A stretch of DNA of 64,000 bases from Pseudomonadota bacterium (GCA_018242295.1 JAFECE010000006.1:55618-119617), one strand, 5' to 3'. Positions 29,154-37,552 are shown, counted from the first letter of the stretch. The notes: generated by a model not told the origin, from the letters alone. Numbers and translations: made by a program.

Positions 29154-30500
29154 CTATTGCTTTTTCGGCTTCCGGACAGGCAAAGGAACATCGGCCCCAT
29201 TGCTGTCCTGCGCGGCGGAACTGTCAGCTGAGGCCGCTGCCTTCGTCGATTTCTGCGCCTTCGTCGTGACGGGACCAGGTTTTGGGCCGCTATCGACACT
29301 TTGCGGAATGGGCGCCGTTCCGCTGTCCGGATCGGCGTCAGCCGCGCCCTGCTTGCCAGCCTTCGTCTGCTTCTCGACGGCGCGCCACTTCTGAACGGCG
29401 GAATTGTGCTCTTTCAGGGTTTCCGAGAACGTATGGCCACCGGTGCCGTCGGCGACGAAGTAGAGATCGGACGTCTTGGCCGGATGCAGAGCGGCCTGAA
29501 GCGCGGATTTGCCTGGGTTGCAGATCGGCCCCGGCGGCAGCCCGTTGATCTGATAGGTGTTGTACGGCGACTTCGTATCGATATCGGCCTTGGTAATGCC
29601 GCGGCCAAGGACGCCATGTCCGCCGACGATGCCGTAGATGATCGTCGGATCGGATTGCAGCCTCATGCCCTTTCTCAGACGGTTGTAGAAGACTGCCGCA
29701 ACCCGGTCGCGCTCGTCAGGACGGCCCGTTTCCTTCTCGACGATCGACGCGAACGTCACCAGCTCCTCGATGGACCGGACAGGAAGGTCAGCATCACGCC
29801 CCTCCCAGATTTCCGCCATGGCTTTCTCCATACCGTCGCGCATCCGGTCCAGGACCTCGTTTCGCGAAGCACCTTTCGAGAAATAGTACGTATCGGGAAG
29901 GAGCGTACCTTCCGGAGGAATGCTCGTTATCTCCCCACTGAGGTTCGGCTCGGCTTTGAGACGCTCGACGATCTGCTCGCTTGTCAGGCCCTCGGGAAGC
30001 GTCGCCTTATAGAGGATCGACTTGCCCTCGGAGAGGGTATCGATCACGTCCCGCATGGAAGCGTGTTCCTTGATCTCGTATTCACCCGCGCGAAGCTCGC
30101 TCGTCTTTTTCGAGCCGAGAAAGCCCTGCAGCAGATAACCGCCGACGAAGGTCCACCGGTTGGTGATGATGCCTTCTCTTTCCAGCCGTTCCGCGATCGC
30201 GATCCGCCCTTCGCCTTTCGGAATGACGATGGTGCGCGGCGCATCGAGCGGGCCGGGACTTTCGAAATTGTTGAAGATGGCGAACGCCGTTCCGCCGACC
30301 AGCACCATGACGATAAGCGATACCGTGAGAACGCCGCTGATGGCGCGGACGATGCCCCCCAGCGCCCGCGACGGCTCGCGGGCCTGCAGGCCGCGGGGAC
30401 GCCCCGGAGCACGACCCGGTTCCAACCGTTCGGCAGGGCTTCGAGCTCCAGCAGTCCGGGCCGTTCGGACGCCGTCCGGACGCTTCCTGTTTTGACTCAT
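29154..30500 (-). CDS. mltG: Endolytic murein transglycosylase MltG
   Basis: MltG cleaves nascent glycan strands and may set their length. The 448-residue protein has an Arg/Pro-rich cytoplasmic N-terminus, one membrane helix (about 54-75, GVLTVSLIVMVLVGGTAFAIF), a LysM-like region (IVIPKGEGRIAIAERLEREGI) and the YceG domain with the catalytic Glu in FASIVEKETGRPDERDRVAAV, followed by RLRKGMRLQSDPTIIYG and YNTYQINGLPPGPICNPG. A long Lys/Ala/Asp-rich tail (about 385-448) follows and is probably disordered. The start MSQNRKRPDG at 30500 is chosen over a frame extension to 30536. Confidence 0.95.
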   Translation of the reverse strand: MSQNRKRPDGVRTARTAGARSPAERLEPGRAPGRPRGLQAREPSRALGGIVRAISGVLTVSLIVMVLVGGTAFAIFNNFESPGPLDAPRTIVIPKGEGRIAIAERLEREGIITNRWTFVGGYLLQGFLGSKKTSELRAGEYEIKEHASMRDVIDTLSEGKSILYKATLPEGLTSEQIVERLKAEPNLSGEITSIPPEGTLLPDTYYFSKGASRNEVLDRMRDGMEKAMAEIWEGRDADLPVRSIEELVTFASIVEKETGRPDERDRVAAVFYNRLRKGMRLQSDPTIIYGIVGGHGVLGRGITKADIDTKSPYNTYQINGLPPGPICNPGKSALQAALHPAKTSDLYFVADGTGGHTFSETLKEHNSAVQKWRAVEKQTKAGKQGAADADPDSGTAPIPQSVDSGPKPGPVTTKAQKSTKAAASADSSAAQDSNGADVPLPVRKPKKQ

Positions 30501-30631
30501 GATACCGCGAGCACCGTCATTGAAAGAGCGCCGCATACGAGGCCTTTTGCCTCGAATTGCGCTGCTCGATCCCCCACCCGCGCGGGACGCTCAACGTAAA
30601 ATGTGGCAAAAACCCGTACTTGCCGCAGCTT

Positions 30632-31894
30632 TCACGCTACGCGGCGAAGAACGAGCGAAGCATTCGTCCCGCCGAAGCCGAACGAGTTCGAAAGCGCGGT
30701 ATTGATATCACGCTTTTGTGCCTTGTGAGGCACAAGATCGATGGCCGTCTCGACCGACGGATTGTCAAGATTGAGCGTTGGCGGAGCAATGTTGTCGCGA
30801 ATGGCGAGAGCGGAGAAAATCGCTTCGACGGCCCCGGCGGCGCCGAGCAGGTGCCCGATAGCCGATTTCGTCGACGACATCGCAAGTTTCCCGGCGCTGT
30901 TTCCGAACAGGCGTTCAACAGCCTTGAGCTCGATTTCGTCGCCCATCGGCGTCGAGGTGCCGTGAGCATTGACGTAGTCGATCTCGCTCGGGCCAATGCC
31001 TGCGCGTGCAAGAGCGGCCTTCATGCATCGATAACCGCCGTCGCCGTCCTCGGCAGGCGCCGTGATGTGATAGGCGTCGGCCGACATGCCGTAGCCGATG
31101 ACCTCGGCATAGATTTTCGCGCCGCGCGCCTTGGCGTGCTCGTAGCTTTCGAGAATGACGACGCCGGCACCCTCGCCCATGACGAAACCGTCGCGGTCCT
31201 TGTCGTAAGGACGCGACGCGCGCGTCGGAGCGTCGTTGAAGTCCGTCGAGAGCGCACGGCAAGCGGCGAAGCCCGCCATCGAGATCCGGCAGATCGGGCT
31301 TTCCGTTCCGCCCGCCACCATCACGTCGGCATCGTCGAGCGCGATGATACGCGCCGCATCGCCGATCGCATGCGTGCCGGTCGCGCACGCAGTCACGACC
31401 GCGTTGTTGGGCCCGCGCAAGTGATGCTTGATGGAAACGTAGCCGCCCGCGAGATTGATAAGCCGGCCCGGAATGAAGAACGGCGAGACGCGGCGCGGTC
31501 CCTTCTCCTTGAGAAGGATCGACGTATCCGCAATTCCCGAGAGCCCGCCGATGCCCGATCCTATGAGAACCCCGGCGCGTTCCTGCGCGTCGGAGGTGTC
31601 AAATTTCAAGCCGGAATCCGCAATCGCCTGATCGGCAGCCGCAACGGCATAGATGATGAAATCATCGACCTTGCGCTGCTCTTTTGGCTCCATCCAATCG
31701 TCAGGATTGAACTTGCCCTCAGACGTCTGCCCGCGCGGAATGAAGTTCGCAATCTGGCACGTAATGTCCGAAACTTCGAATTCCTCGATACGCCGCGCAC
31801 CGCTCTGTCCGGCCAGAAGGTTGGACCACGCAGCCTCGACACCGCATCCGACGGGAGTGACGAGACCCATTCCTGTAATGACGACACGGCGCAT
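30632..31894 (-). CDS. fabF: Beta-ketoacyl-ACP synthase II
   Basis: FabF condenses malonyl-ACP with acyl-ACP in fatty-acid elongation. The 420-residue protein has MRRVVITGMGLVTPVGCGVE at its N-terminus, the active-site cysteine in ACATGTHAIGDAARII (near 170), and the two catalytic His in VNAHGTSTPMGD and IGHLLGAAGAVEA, with the end NSFGFGGTNASLVL. The order fabD-fabG-acpP-fabF is standard. A 133-nt gap with a GC-rich hairpin separates it from acpP. Confidence 0.97.
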   Translation of the reverse strand: MRRVVITGMGLVTPVGCGVEAAWSNLLAGQSGARRIEEFEVSDITCQIANFIPRGQTSEGKFNPDDWMEPKEQRKVDDFIIYAVAAADQAIADSGLKFDTSDAQERAGVLIGSGIGGLSGIADTSILLKEKGPRRVSPFFIPGRLINLAGGYVSIKHHLRGPNNAVVTACATGTHAIGDAARIIALDDADVMVAGGTESPICRISMAGFAACRALSTDFNDAPTRASRPYDKDRDGFVMGEGAGVVILESYEHAKARGAKIYAEVIGYGMSADAYHITAPAEDGDGGYRCMKAALARAGIGPSEIDYVNAHGTSTPMGDEIELKAVERLFGNSAGKLAMSSTKSAIGHLLGAAGAVEAIFSALAIRDNIAPPTLNLDNPSVETAIDLVPHKAQKRDINTALSNSFGFGGTNASLVLRRVA

Positions 31895-31947
31895 CGATTT
31901 TGTCTTGTTTACCGTTGCTGTGATTGCGATCCACGTTGGGCACGTGA

Positions 31948-31971
31948 AGGGGGCCGGTTGCCCAGCCCCCT
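31948..31971 (-). terminator. Hairpin between acpP and fabF
   Basis: An inverted repeat AGGGGGC (31948-31954) and GCCCCCT (31965-31971) with a 10-nt loop lies downstream of acpP and upstream of fabF on the minus strand. It could attenuate read-through so that acpP, needed in large amounts, is expressed above fabF. There is no poly-U run, so a role as mRNA 3' stabiliser is equally possible. Confidence 0.45.
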
Positions 31972-32027
31972 ATAAAGCCTGTCCTTAAGGCGCAATTGCG
32001 CTCCGGACGAAACGGAAGGGCGGACTC

Positions 32028-32270
32028 TTAAGCCGCGCTCGCGTTCTTCTCGAGGAATTTGACGGCATCGCCGACGGTCAGGATGTGCTCAGCGGCATCG
32101 TCCGGAATTTCGCAACCGAATTCCTCTTCGAATGCCATCACGAGCTCAACAGTATCCAAGCTGTCTGCACCCAGGTCGTCGATGAAGCTTGCATTGTCGG
32201 TGACCTTGTCGGCCTCGACCCCAAGATGCTCTACGACAATTTTCTTCACGCGCTCTGCGACATCGCTCAT
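32028..32270 (-). CDS. acpP: Acyl carrier protein
   Basis: The acidic 80-residue carrier of fatty-acid intermediates. The phosphopantetheine site is the Ser in [20 protein letters not shown], followed by [20 protein letters not shown]. The start [20 protein letters not shown] at 32270 is preferred over the TTG 6 nt upstream; AGGATTGACG precedes it. It is separated from fabG by 396 nt, unlike the tighter spacing elsewhere in the cluster. Confidence 0.98.
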   Translation of the reverse strand: MSDVAERVKKIVVEHLGVEADKVTDNASFIDDLGADSLDTVELVMAFEEEFGCEIPDDAAEHILTVGDAVKFLEKNASAA

Positions 32271-32276
32271 CGTCAA

Positions 32277-32666
32277 TCCTCGTGTCTTTCTAATTTTTGG
32301 CGGCCCTTTATTGCTCGCCCATTCGCCCTGCAGAACCCGCTAAAAGCCGCATGACAGGAATTCAACTTACGAGAAGTCTAGCCTGTTCGGATAGGGGTTC
32401 GCCCCGTTCAGAAGTCTTTTTTCCTTAGTCGCCGTAGCGCGAGTCTCGTCGCTAGGCACCGTCCCCAACTTGCACGGCGCCGAGTTGTCCCCAGCTACGC
32501 ACCGTCCCGATGACGTGATTTTGACGCCTCAAAACCGTGGTGTCGTTAACACACTTCAGGAGCAATGCAAAGCACGCGGTGACGCACCGTTCAGCCTCTG
32601 AAATCCAGATGCCCGAGTGGCCAATAAATCAGGCATTCTGGACGTTTACCAACTCGGTGGACGGTA
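32277..32666. promoter_or_regulatory. fabG-acpP intergenic region
   Basis: About 390 nt without a gene, between fabG and acpP (both minus). The near-palindrome CCAGATGCCC / GGCATTCTGG (about 32606-32642), just after the fabG stop, could be a terminator. A separate promoter for acpP is expected given its high demand, but I could not assign boxes with confidence. Confidence 0.4.
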
Positions 32667-33413
32667 TCAAACCATCGCCATGCCGCCATTGATGTGCAGC
32701 GTTTGCCCGGTGATGTACCCACCTTCGTTCGAGGCGAGATAGAGGCAGCCCGCCGCCACATCCAAGGGCTCGCCAAACCGCTGGGCGGGAATGATCTGAG
32801 CGATTTCGCCTTTCTGCTTTTCAGTCAGAACATCCGTCATCGCTGTTTTGATAAAGCCGGGCGCGATGCAGTTGGCGGTAATCCCGCGGGACGCGACTTC
32901 ACGAGCGAGCGATTTGGTCATGCCGATCATACCGGCCTTGGAAGCTGCATAATTGCCCTGGCCCGGATTGCCGAATACGCCCGAAACGGAGGCGATATTG
33001 ATGATACGGCCATAGCCCGTCTTCGAGCGCATCATGTGGCGCGAAGCGGCGCGGCACAGCATGAACGTCGAAGTCAGGTTGACGGCGATGACGTCATCCC
33101 ACTGGTCATCCTTCATCACCATGAAGAGATTGTCCTTGGTGAGACCGGCGTTGTTGACGAGGATATCCAGCCGTCCGCCCAGCGCCTTGACCGCCTCATC
33201 GACCAGTTTCGCAACGCTTGCGCGATCGGCGAGGTCGCACGGAACGACGTGAACACGGTCGCCGAGTTCCTTCGCCAAAGCCTCGAGCGCTTCGACCTTC
33301 CGCCCCGAGATGGCAACCGAAGCGCCAGCTTTGTGCAGCGTCCGCGCGATCTCCGCGCCAAGCCCGCCGGTGGCGCCCGTCACGAGCGCAGTCTTGCCGG
33401 TCAAATCGAACAT
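32667..33413 (-). CDS. fabG: 3-oxoacyl-ACP reductase FabG
   Basis: An NADPH-dependent short-chain dehydrogenase that reduces beta-ketoacyl-ACP. The 248-residue protein has the Rossmann motif ALVTGATGGLGAEIARTLH, DILVNNAGLTKDN, the catalytic Ser in IINIASVSGVFGNPGQ, and YAASKAGMIGMTKSLAREVA. The C-terminal GGYITGQTLHINGGMAMV is diagnostic for FabG. It starts 11 nt after the fabD stop, with AGGAGA before the ATG. Confidence 0.97.
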   Translation of the reverse strand: MFDLTGKTALVTGATGGLGAEIARTLHKAGASVAISGRKVEALEALAKELGDRVHVVPCDLADRASVAKLVDEAVKALGGRLDILVNNAGLTKDNLFMVMKDDQWDDVIAVNLTSTFMLCRAASRHMMRSKTGYGRIINIASVSGVFGNPGQGNYAASKAGMIGMTKSLAREVASRGITANCIAPGFIKTAMTDVLTEKQKGEIAQIIPAQRFGEPLDVAAGCLYLASNEGGYITGQTLHINGGMAMV

Positions 33414-33424
33414 TCAAAATCTCC

Positions 33425-34372
33425 TTACTTGGTGAGTGCGGCCATCGCCGCATCGATGTCTGCGGGCGTGCCGACGCTCGTCGCGTTGGCAGTTGACGCT
33501 GTGCGTTTGACGAGCCCGGCGAGGACCTTCCCCGCGCCGATTTCGTAAAAATCCGTTACGCCGGCGGCGACCATCGTCGCGACGCATTCGCGCCAGCGGA
33601 CGGTACCCGTAACCTGCTCGACGAGACGTTTTTTGATCTCATCCGGATCGGAAATAGGCTGCGCCAGAACGTTCGCAATCACCGGCACCGACGGCGCGCG
33701 AACCGTGACTGTCGCCAGCGCTTCGGCCATCGCATCGGCCGCGGGTTGCATCAGCTTGCAATGAAAGGGCGCCGAGACCGGCAGCGGCACTGCGCGGCGA
33801 ACGCCGAAAGCCTTGCCGATTTCCCCCACCCGGTCGATTGCCGTCTTGTGCCCGGAGAGCACGACCTGCGTCGGCTCGTTATCGTTCGCGATCTGGCAGA
33901 CATCGCCCTGCGCCGCCCCGGCGGCAACCTTTTCGGCAACTTCGACTCCGACTCCGAGAAGCGCCGCCATCGCGCCAACCCCGACGGGCACGGCCTTCTG
34001 CATCGCCTGGCCGCGAAGCCTGAGAAGCCGCGCGGCATCGGCGACCGATAATGCGCCAGCCGCGGTCAGTGCCGACCATTCGCCAAGCGAATGACCGGCG
34101 ACAAAATTCACATTGCCGGCGAGAGAAAAGCCCTTTTCCTTTTCGAGTACTCGCATGACGGCCACGGAAACGGCCATGAGCGCGGGCTGCGCGTTTTCGG
34201 TCAGCGTGAGGGTCTCTTTGGGACCCTCCCAGATGAGCGCCGAGAGCTTTTCACCCAGCGCATCATCGACCTCGTCGAAAACGGCTCGCGCGGACGGAAA
34301 CGCATCGGCAAGCGCTTTGCCCATCCCCACGTCCTGGCTGCCCTGACCCGGAAAAACGAATGCGCGTGCCAT
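33425..34372 (-). CDS. fabD: Malonyl-CoA:ACP transacylase FabD
   Basis: FabD loads malonyl groups from CoA onto ACP. The 315-residue protein begins MARAFVFPGQGSQDVGMGKA, carries the nucleophile motif GHSLGEWSALTAAGAL (Ser near 92), LRLRGQAMQKAVP with the carboxylate-binding Arg, and PVSAPFHCKLMQPAAD with the catalytic His. A start at 34465 is open but would put an Arg-rich 31-residue run before the GQGSQ motif, so 34372 is chosen. It heads the fabD-fabG pair. Confidence 0.96.
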   Translation of the reverse strand: MARAFVFPGQGSQDVGMGKALADAFPSARAVFDEVDDALGEKLSALIWEGPKETLTLTENAQPALMAVSVAVMRVLEKEKGFSLAGNVNFVAGHSLGEWSALTAAGALSVADAARLLRLRGQAMQKAVPVGVGAMAALLGVGVEVAEKVAAGAAQGDVCQIANDNEPTQVVLSGHKTAIDRVGEIGKAFGVRRAVPLPVSAPFHCKLMQPAADAMAEALATVTVRAPSVPVIANVLAQPISDPDEIKKRLVEQVTGTVRWRECVATMVAAGVTDFYEIGAGKVLAGLVKRTASTANATSVGTPADIDAAMAALTK

Positions 34373-34516
34373 CGTTGTGAGAAATACCTTGTGCTGGAAT
34401 GCCGGGAAGCCTCCCCCGCGGCGGGATTTGGCGGCCTTAGTCCACCCCCGCCCTGCCGGTGTCAAGAGACGCAGGGAATAGGGGGGGCTCTGTTTGAAAT
34501 TCTGAAACGTAGCCGC

Positions 34517-35239
34517 TTAAAGGACTGCGTTCGGTGGGGGCTTAATCGCCGGCCAGCGTTCGGCGATCGTCTCGCAGGCCGCCTTCATATTCTTGAAGCG
34601 GCGAACAGCATCCCCTGGCGCTGGGTAAGCAATGCCGCTGTAGGTATCTATTGTAAGGCAAAGCTGGTTTTCCGGTTCAGCGTCCTGCTCCCCGGTCTCC
34701 TTCAAATATCCGATCAGGAATGCGGATTGCCAATCGGCCACGTCCGGCGACAATGGTTTACCCTTGGCGTATCGGAACATTCCCCCGCCAACCCGAATCT
34801 TGTTGGTCTTGGTCAGACGGCGCAACCGGAACTGCAATTGGGGAGCGACTGATACGCCATGCAGAAGAATTGCTGGAGATTGCCCAATCGGCAAACGCTC
34901 GCATTCGGGTATGACAATTTGAGCGGCAACGTCTGCGAGGCGATCGATGTAATCAGCGTTATGATCAAGGACGTCGCGCTCAAAATCATCCGAAGCAAGC
35001 CGACCGCGCAATCTTCGCGCATCGTCCCTCAATTGCTCAAAATCCGCGCCCCCAGACTGAAAAAACTTCGAAGCCGAAAGCTTGGCTTCGTCATGCTGAA
35101 CCACCTTTGCGATTGGTTGGTATTTGCACTTTTGAACGATAGTGCGTTGGGCCGTGGCGGAGGCCGCCATAAAATCAGCGAGATAGCGGGCCGAAATTTT
35201 AGGTTTTTTAACTTCGCGATGTGTCTTCTTAGGTTCCAT
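34517..35239 (-). CDS. Hypothetical protein (ORFan-like)
   Basis: Not recognised. The 240-residue product is soluble and basic at its N-terminus (MEPKKTHREVKKPKISARYL), followed by a mixed alpha-beta region; two regions look more structured (VVQHDEAKLSASKFFQSGG; LRRLTKTNKIRVGGGMFRY). No membrane segment, signal peptide or known motif is visible. The ATG at 35239 has GGAG 8 nt upstream, inside a palindrome it shares with the divergent gene at 35260. The G+C content of this patch looks lower than that of the neighbours, consistent with acquired DNA. Confidence 0.65.
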   Translation of the reverse strand: MEPKKTHREVKKPKISARYLADFMAASATAQRTIVQKCKYQPIAKVVQHDEAKLSASKFFQSGGADFEQLRDDARRLRGRLASDDFERDVLDHNADYIDRLADVAAQIVIPECERLPIGQSPAILLHGVSVAPQLQFRLRRLTKTNKIRVGGGMFRYAKGKPLSPDVADWQSAFLIGYLKETGEQDAEPENQLCLTIDTYSGIAYPAPGDAVRRFKNMKAACETIAERWPAIKPPPNAVL

Positions 35240-35247
35240 AAGTTTGG

Positions 35248-35255
35248 CTCCGGAG
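35248..35255. promoter_or_regulatory. Palindromic CTCCGGAG giving ribosome-binding sites on both strands
   Basis: The self-complementary octamer CTCCGGAG supplies GGAG on the plus strand (8 nt before ATG 35263, 5 nt before ATG 35260) and on the minus strand (8 nt before ATG 35239). Only 20 nt separate the two start codons, so there is no room between them for promoters and both mRNAs must have 5' ends within the opposite gene. Confidence 0.6.
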
Positions 35256-35259
35256 TAAC

Positions 35260-35490
35260 ATGATGGGGCAGTTTTTCTTCAGTGCGAAAATCGATAACGA
35301 ACGCACGCTTTTCCTGGCGCCGCTTACAGAAAGGCGAAAACAAAACGCGACAGAAGTTATTGAAAACACAGACGATTATTTTTTGTACGAAAAGCGCGGC
35401 CAAGGTGACGACGCTGAGATCGAAATTATAGCGCGGGTCGATTCCGACGAGGCAGCTCTTCGTCTAAAGGATATCCTGAATCTCGACTAA
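35260..35490 (+). CDS. Small acidic hypothetical protein
   Basis: Not recognised. The 76-residue product (75 from the second ATG at 35263, which has the better spacing to GGAG) reads like a compact alpha-beta domain: IDNERTLFLAPLTERRKQ, TEVIENTDDYFLYEK and VDSDEAALRLKDILNLD. By hand count, 35281-35400 is about 45% G+C against about 60% in neighbouring core genes, pointing to horizontal origin. A CTTCCG/CGGAAG hairpin follows directly after the stop, supporting a real transcription unit. Confidence 0.6.
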   Translation: MMGQFFFSAKIDNERTLFLAPLTERRKQNATEVIENTDDYFLYEKRGQGDDAEIEIIARVDSDEAALRLKDILNLD

Positions 35491-35491
35491 G

Positions 35492-35508
35492 CTTCCGCAT
35501 TTCGGAAG
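35492..35508 (+). terminator. Small hairpin after the 76-residue gene
   Basis: CTTCCG (35492-35497) and CGGAAG (35503-35508) form a 6-bp stem 1 nt after the TAA at 35488-35490, followed by TTCTTC. It is a weak but well-placed terminator candidate. Confidence 0.4.
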
Positions 35509-35722
35509 TTCTTCAGCTGCCCTGGCTTCGATACAACTTCATTCATAAAACACGACAATATCTTCCATACTCCAAGGCTAGTCAGTCATGCGGGGGAGCG
35601 GGCGCAACGCGCAGCGTCTTATGAATCCGAATCAGATTATAGCAGAACGCCGCACGGCGACGGAAGTCCCTCGCCTCCTTCAGAAGGTTGCCAAACTTCC
35701 AGGCACTTTGTCAGGAACGGCC

Positions 35723-36247
35723 TTATGACGCGAGAACGGGTTCGCGCAGAAGATCCTCGAGGTCCAGAGACTGAGTGAACATCGCGATATTCCCCGCGGC
35801 ATCGCGCGGCCACTCGGCTTCGGAGCGGTCCCAATAAAGCTCCACCCCATTTCCGTCCGGATCATCGAGATAGAGAGCCTGGCTGACACCGTGATCGCTG
35901 GCACCCGTCAGCCGTACGCCCGCCGCAATCAGCCGCCGCAAAGCATCCGCCAGCGCCGCTCTCGTCGGATAGAGGATGGCGACATGATAAAGCCCCGTCG
36001 TGCCCGGAGGCGGCGGCGATCCCCCTTTGCTCTCCCACGTATTGAGGCCGATGTGATGATGGTATCCGCCGGCGGAAATAAAGGCCGCTTGGCTTCCGTA
36101 ACGCTGCATGAGCTCAAAACCGAGCACGCCAGTATAGAAATCGAGCGCACGCTGAAGATCCGCGACCTTGAGATGAACGTGGCCAATTCTGACCCCGCCA
36201 TCGATGGGCGAGGGCGCTACCGCCGCCGAATGAGGTTCGTCCGTCAC
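35723..36247 (-). CDS. VOC-family (glyoxalase/dioxygenase-like) protein
   Basis: A vicinal-oxygen-chelate metalloprotein, similar in layout to CatE-type catechol 2,3-dioxygenases. The 174-residue product has a first beta-alpha-beta repeat RIGHVHLKVADLQRALDFY with metal-ligand candidate His, then AFISAGGYHHHIGLNTWESKG, GLYHVAILYPTRAALADALR and ASDHGVSQALYLDDPDGNGVELYWDR (His and Glu ligands). The GTG start at 36247 has AGGAG 8 nt upstream and is preferred over a frame open to 36325. The substrate is unknown. Confidence 0.85.
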   Translation of the reverse strand: MTDEPHSAAVAPSPIDGGVRIGHVHLKVADLQRALDFYTGVLGFELMQRYGSQAAFISAGGYHHHIGLNTWESKGGSPPPPGTTGLYHVAILYPTRAALADALRRLIAAGVRLTGASDHGVSQALYLDDPDGNGVELYWDRSEAEWPRDAAGNIAMFTQSLDLEDLLREPVLAS

Positions 36248-36325
36248 GGATGAAACTCCTGAGTTGTCCTTGGCTGAGAAGATGGGCAGGTGCCGGCTGC
36301 GAGGCAAGAAGTCCAGTAAGCGCAC

Positions 36326-36352
36326 AAAAAAAGCGCCGCGAGAACGCGGCGC
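36326..36352 (-). terminator. Rho-independent terminator of the small gene at 36387-36629
   Basis: On the minus strand an 8-bp perfect stem GCGCCGCG-TTCT-CGCGGCGC is followed by seven U residues (plus-strand A run at 36326-36332). It lies 35 nt downstream of the stop of the small conserved gene, and separates it from the VOC gene. Confidence 0.85.
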
Positions 36353-36386
36353 CCCATGTGAAGGCGAATTGCGAAGTCCGTCTCGA

Positions 36387-36629
36387 TCAGCCGTCGACGG
36401 TTTCGACCTCGCATAGCTCTCCGTCGATCAGGTCGAAAAGCACGTCGCCGCCAGAGGCCTCGGCCTTGGCGAGGGCTTCCACGAGGTCGTCATCGATTGG
36501 CGCCACCTTGAGAGCTGCGACATCCGAGACGCCGTTCTCCTGCATCGTCGCCTCGCCTTCGCTTCTGGCGGTCGCTTCGTCATCCTCGACCGCCCAGATC
36601 GTTTCTTCCGTATAGGCTGCAAACTTCAT
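36387..36629 (-). CDS. Small acidic conserved hypothetical protein
   Basis: Not recognised by name. The 80-residue product is acidic (KFAAYTEETIWAVEDDEATA, PIDDDLVEALAKAEASGGDV) with no membrane segment, and looks like a single alpha-beta domain. The start MKFAAYTEE at 36629 has GAGGAGA 4-9 nt upstream; an in-frame start 21 nt earlier lacks this. It is divergent from rpsF and has its own strong terminator, so it is a monocistronic unit. Confidence 0.75.
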   Translation of the reverse strand: MKFAAYTEETIWAVEDDEATARSEGEATMQENGVSDVAALKVAPIDDDLVEALAKAEASGGDVLFDLIDGELCEVETVDG

Positions 36630-36763
36630 GGTCTCCTCGTCTCCCTTCACGCGCCGGGACGGTCCCCCGGCACCGCATCTAGGCCATGATTCCCGTGATG
36701 GACGGGTGGCACTTACGCGGCTATTGAGCAGAAATTGACGATGTGACCGCCAGTCCGCCCCGC

Positions 36764-36791
36764 TTGCCCTCTCCCGAAATTCCTGTATAAG
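36764..36791 (+). promoter_or_regulatory. Probable sigma-70-type promoter of the rpsF operon
   Basis: TTGCCC (36764-36769) and TATAAG (36786-36791) separated by 16 nt lie about 210 nt before the rpsF ATG. The match is good for a housekeeping promoter and leaves a long leader. Confidence 0.5.
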
Positions 36792-36824
36792 CCCGCTTTC
36801 CCGTGTCGGCAGGAGGCTGAACGG

Positions 36825-36862
36825 GGGCTTAGGTTGTACCGGCTGAACGGCCGTTTAAGCCC
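36825..36862 (+). promoter_or_regulatory. Leader hairpin upstream of rpsF, candidate r-protein autoregulatory element
   Basis: GGGCTTA (36825-36831) pairs with TAAGCCC (36856-36862), enclosing CCGGCTGAACGGCCG, which can form an inner stem with CCG and CGG. Many bacteria have an S6:S18-binding leader with a CCG element before rpsF (known). Whether this hairpin is that element is unproven. The rest of 36630-37000 holds no gene that I can support. Confidence 0.4.
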
Positions 36863-37000
36863 AAGGGGCGCTTCGCGCGTCGTCCCCCAGTGTCTTCTCC
36901 TATTTGGTACCAGATTGGCCTTTCTCGGCCTTTTGGGGCTTTGCGCCGGCGGGAAGTCCGGACGTCGCAAGACGTTGAACTCGAACCGAAAGGCCAACGT

Positions 37001-37552
37001 ATGCCGCTCTACGAGCATACCTTCCTGGCACGCCAGGACGTTACCCAGGCCCAAGTCGAAGCGCTCATGAAGGAATTTCAGGGCGTTATCGAAGAGGGCC
37101 AGGGCAAAATCACCAAGCAAGAATACTGGGGTCTCAAGAACCTCGCCTTCAAGATCAAGAAGAACCGCAAGGCGCACTACGCGTTCTTCAACGTCGATTC
37201 TCCCCCTGCCGCCGTGACCGAAATGGAACGGCGCATGGGCATCAACTCCGACATCATCCGCTTCATGACGGTCCGCGTTGAAGAACTCGAGGCCGAGCCG
37301 AGCGTTCAGATGCGCAAGCAGGATCGCGACGAGCGCGGTGATCGCGATCGTGGCTTCGGCGGCCCCGGCGGCGGCCGTGGCGGCCCGCCCCGTGGTGACC
37401 GTGGCTTCGGTGGTGGTCGCGAAGGCGGCTCCACGTTCCGTTCACGCCCGCCCCGTGAAGGCGGCGCACCTAGCGACCGCGGTCCGCGTCCGCCCCGCGA
37501 TGGCGATGCGCCCCGCGCACCTCGCCGTGATTCAACTGAGTCGGAGGGCTAA
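37001..37552 (+). CDS. rpsF: 30S ribosomal protein S6 with Gly/Arg/Asp-rich tail
   Basis: S6 binds S18 and helps assemble the platform of the small subunit. The 183-residue protein has the ferredoxin-like S6 core (MPLYEHTFLARQDVTQAQVE, NLAFKIKKNRKAHYAFFNVD, DIIRFMTVRVEEL; about 1-100). A tail from about 112 to 183 is low-complexity with repeats such as RGGPPRGDRGFGGGREGG and PPREGG. Extended S6 tails are seen in alphaproteobacteria (known), but this one is long. It is 3 nt upstream of rpsR. An earlier open start at 36890 is not supported. Confidence 0.95.
   Translation: MPLYEHTFLARQDVTQAQVEALMKEFQGVIEEGQGKITKQEYWGLKNLAFKIKKNRKAHYAFFNVDSPPAAVTEMERRMGINSDIIRFMTVRVEELEAEPSVQMRKQDRDERGDRDRGFGGPGGGRGGPPRGDRGFGGGREGGSTFRSRPPREGGAPSDRGPRPPRDGDAPRAPRRDSTESEG

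Noticed and set aside
29301-30599. A 432-codon plus-strand open frame over mltG
   Set aside because: Antisense shadow; mltG has all catalytic motifs on the minus strand.
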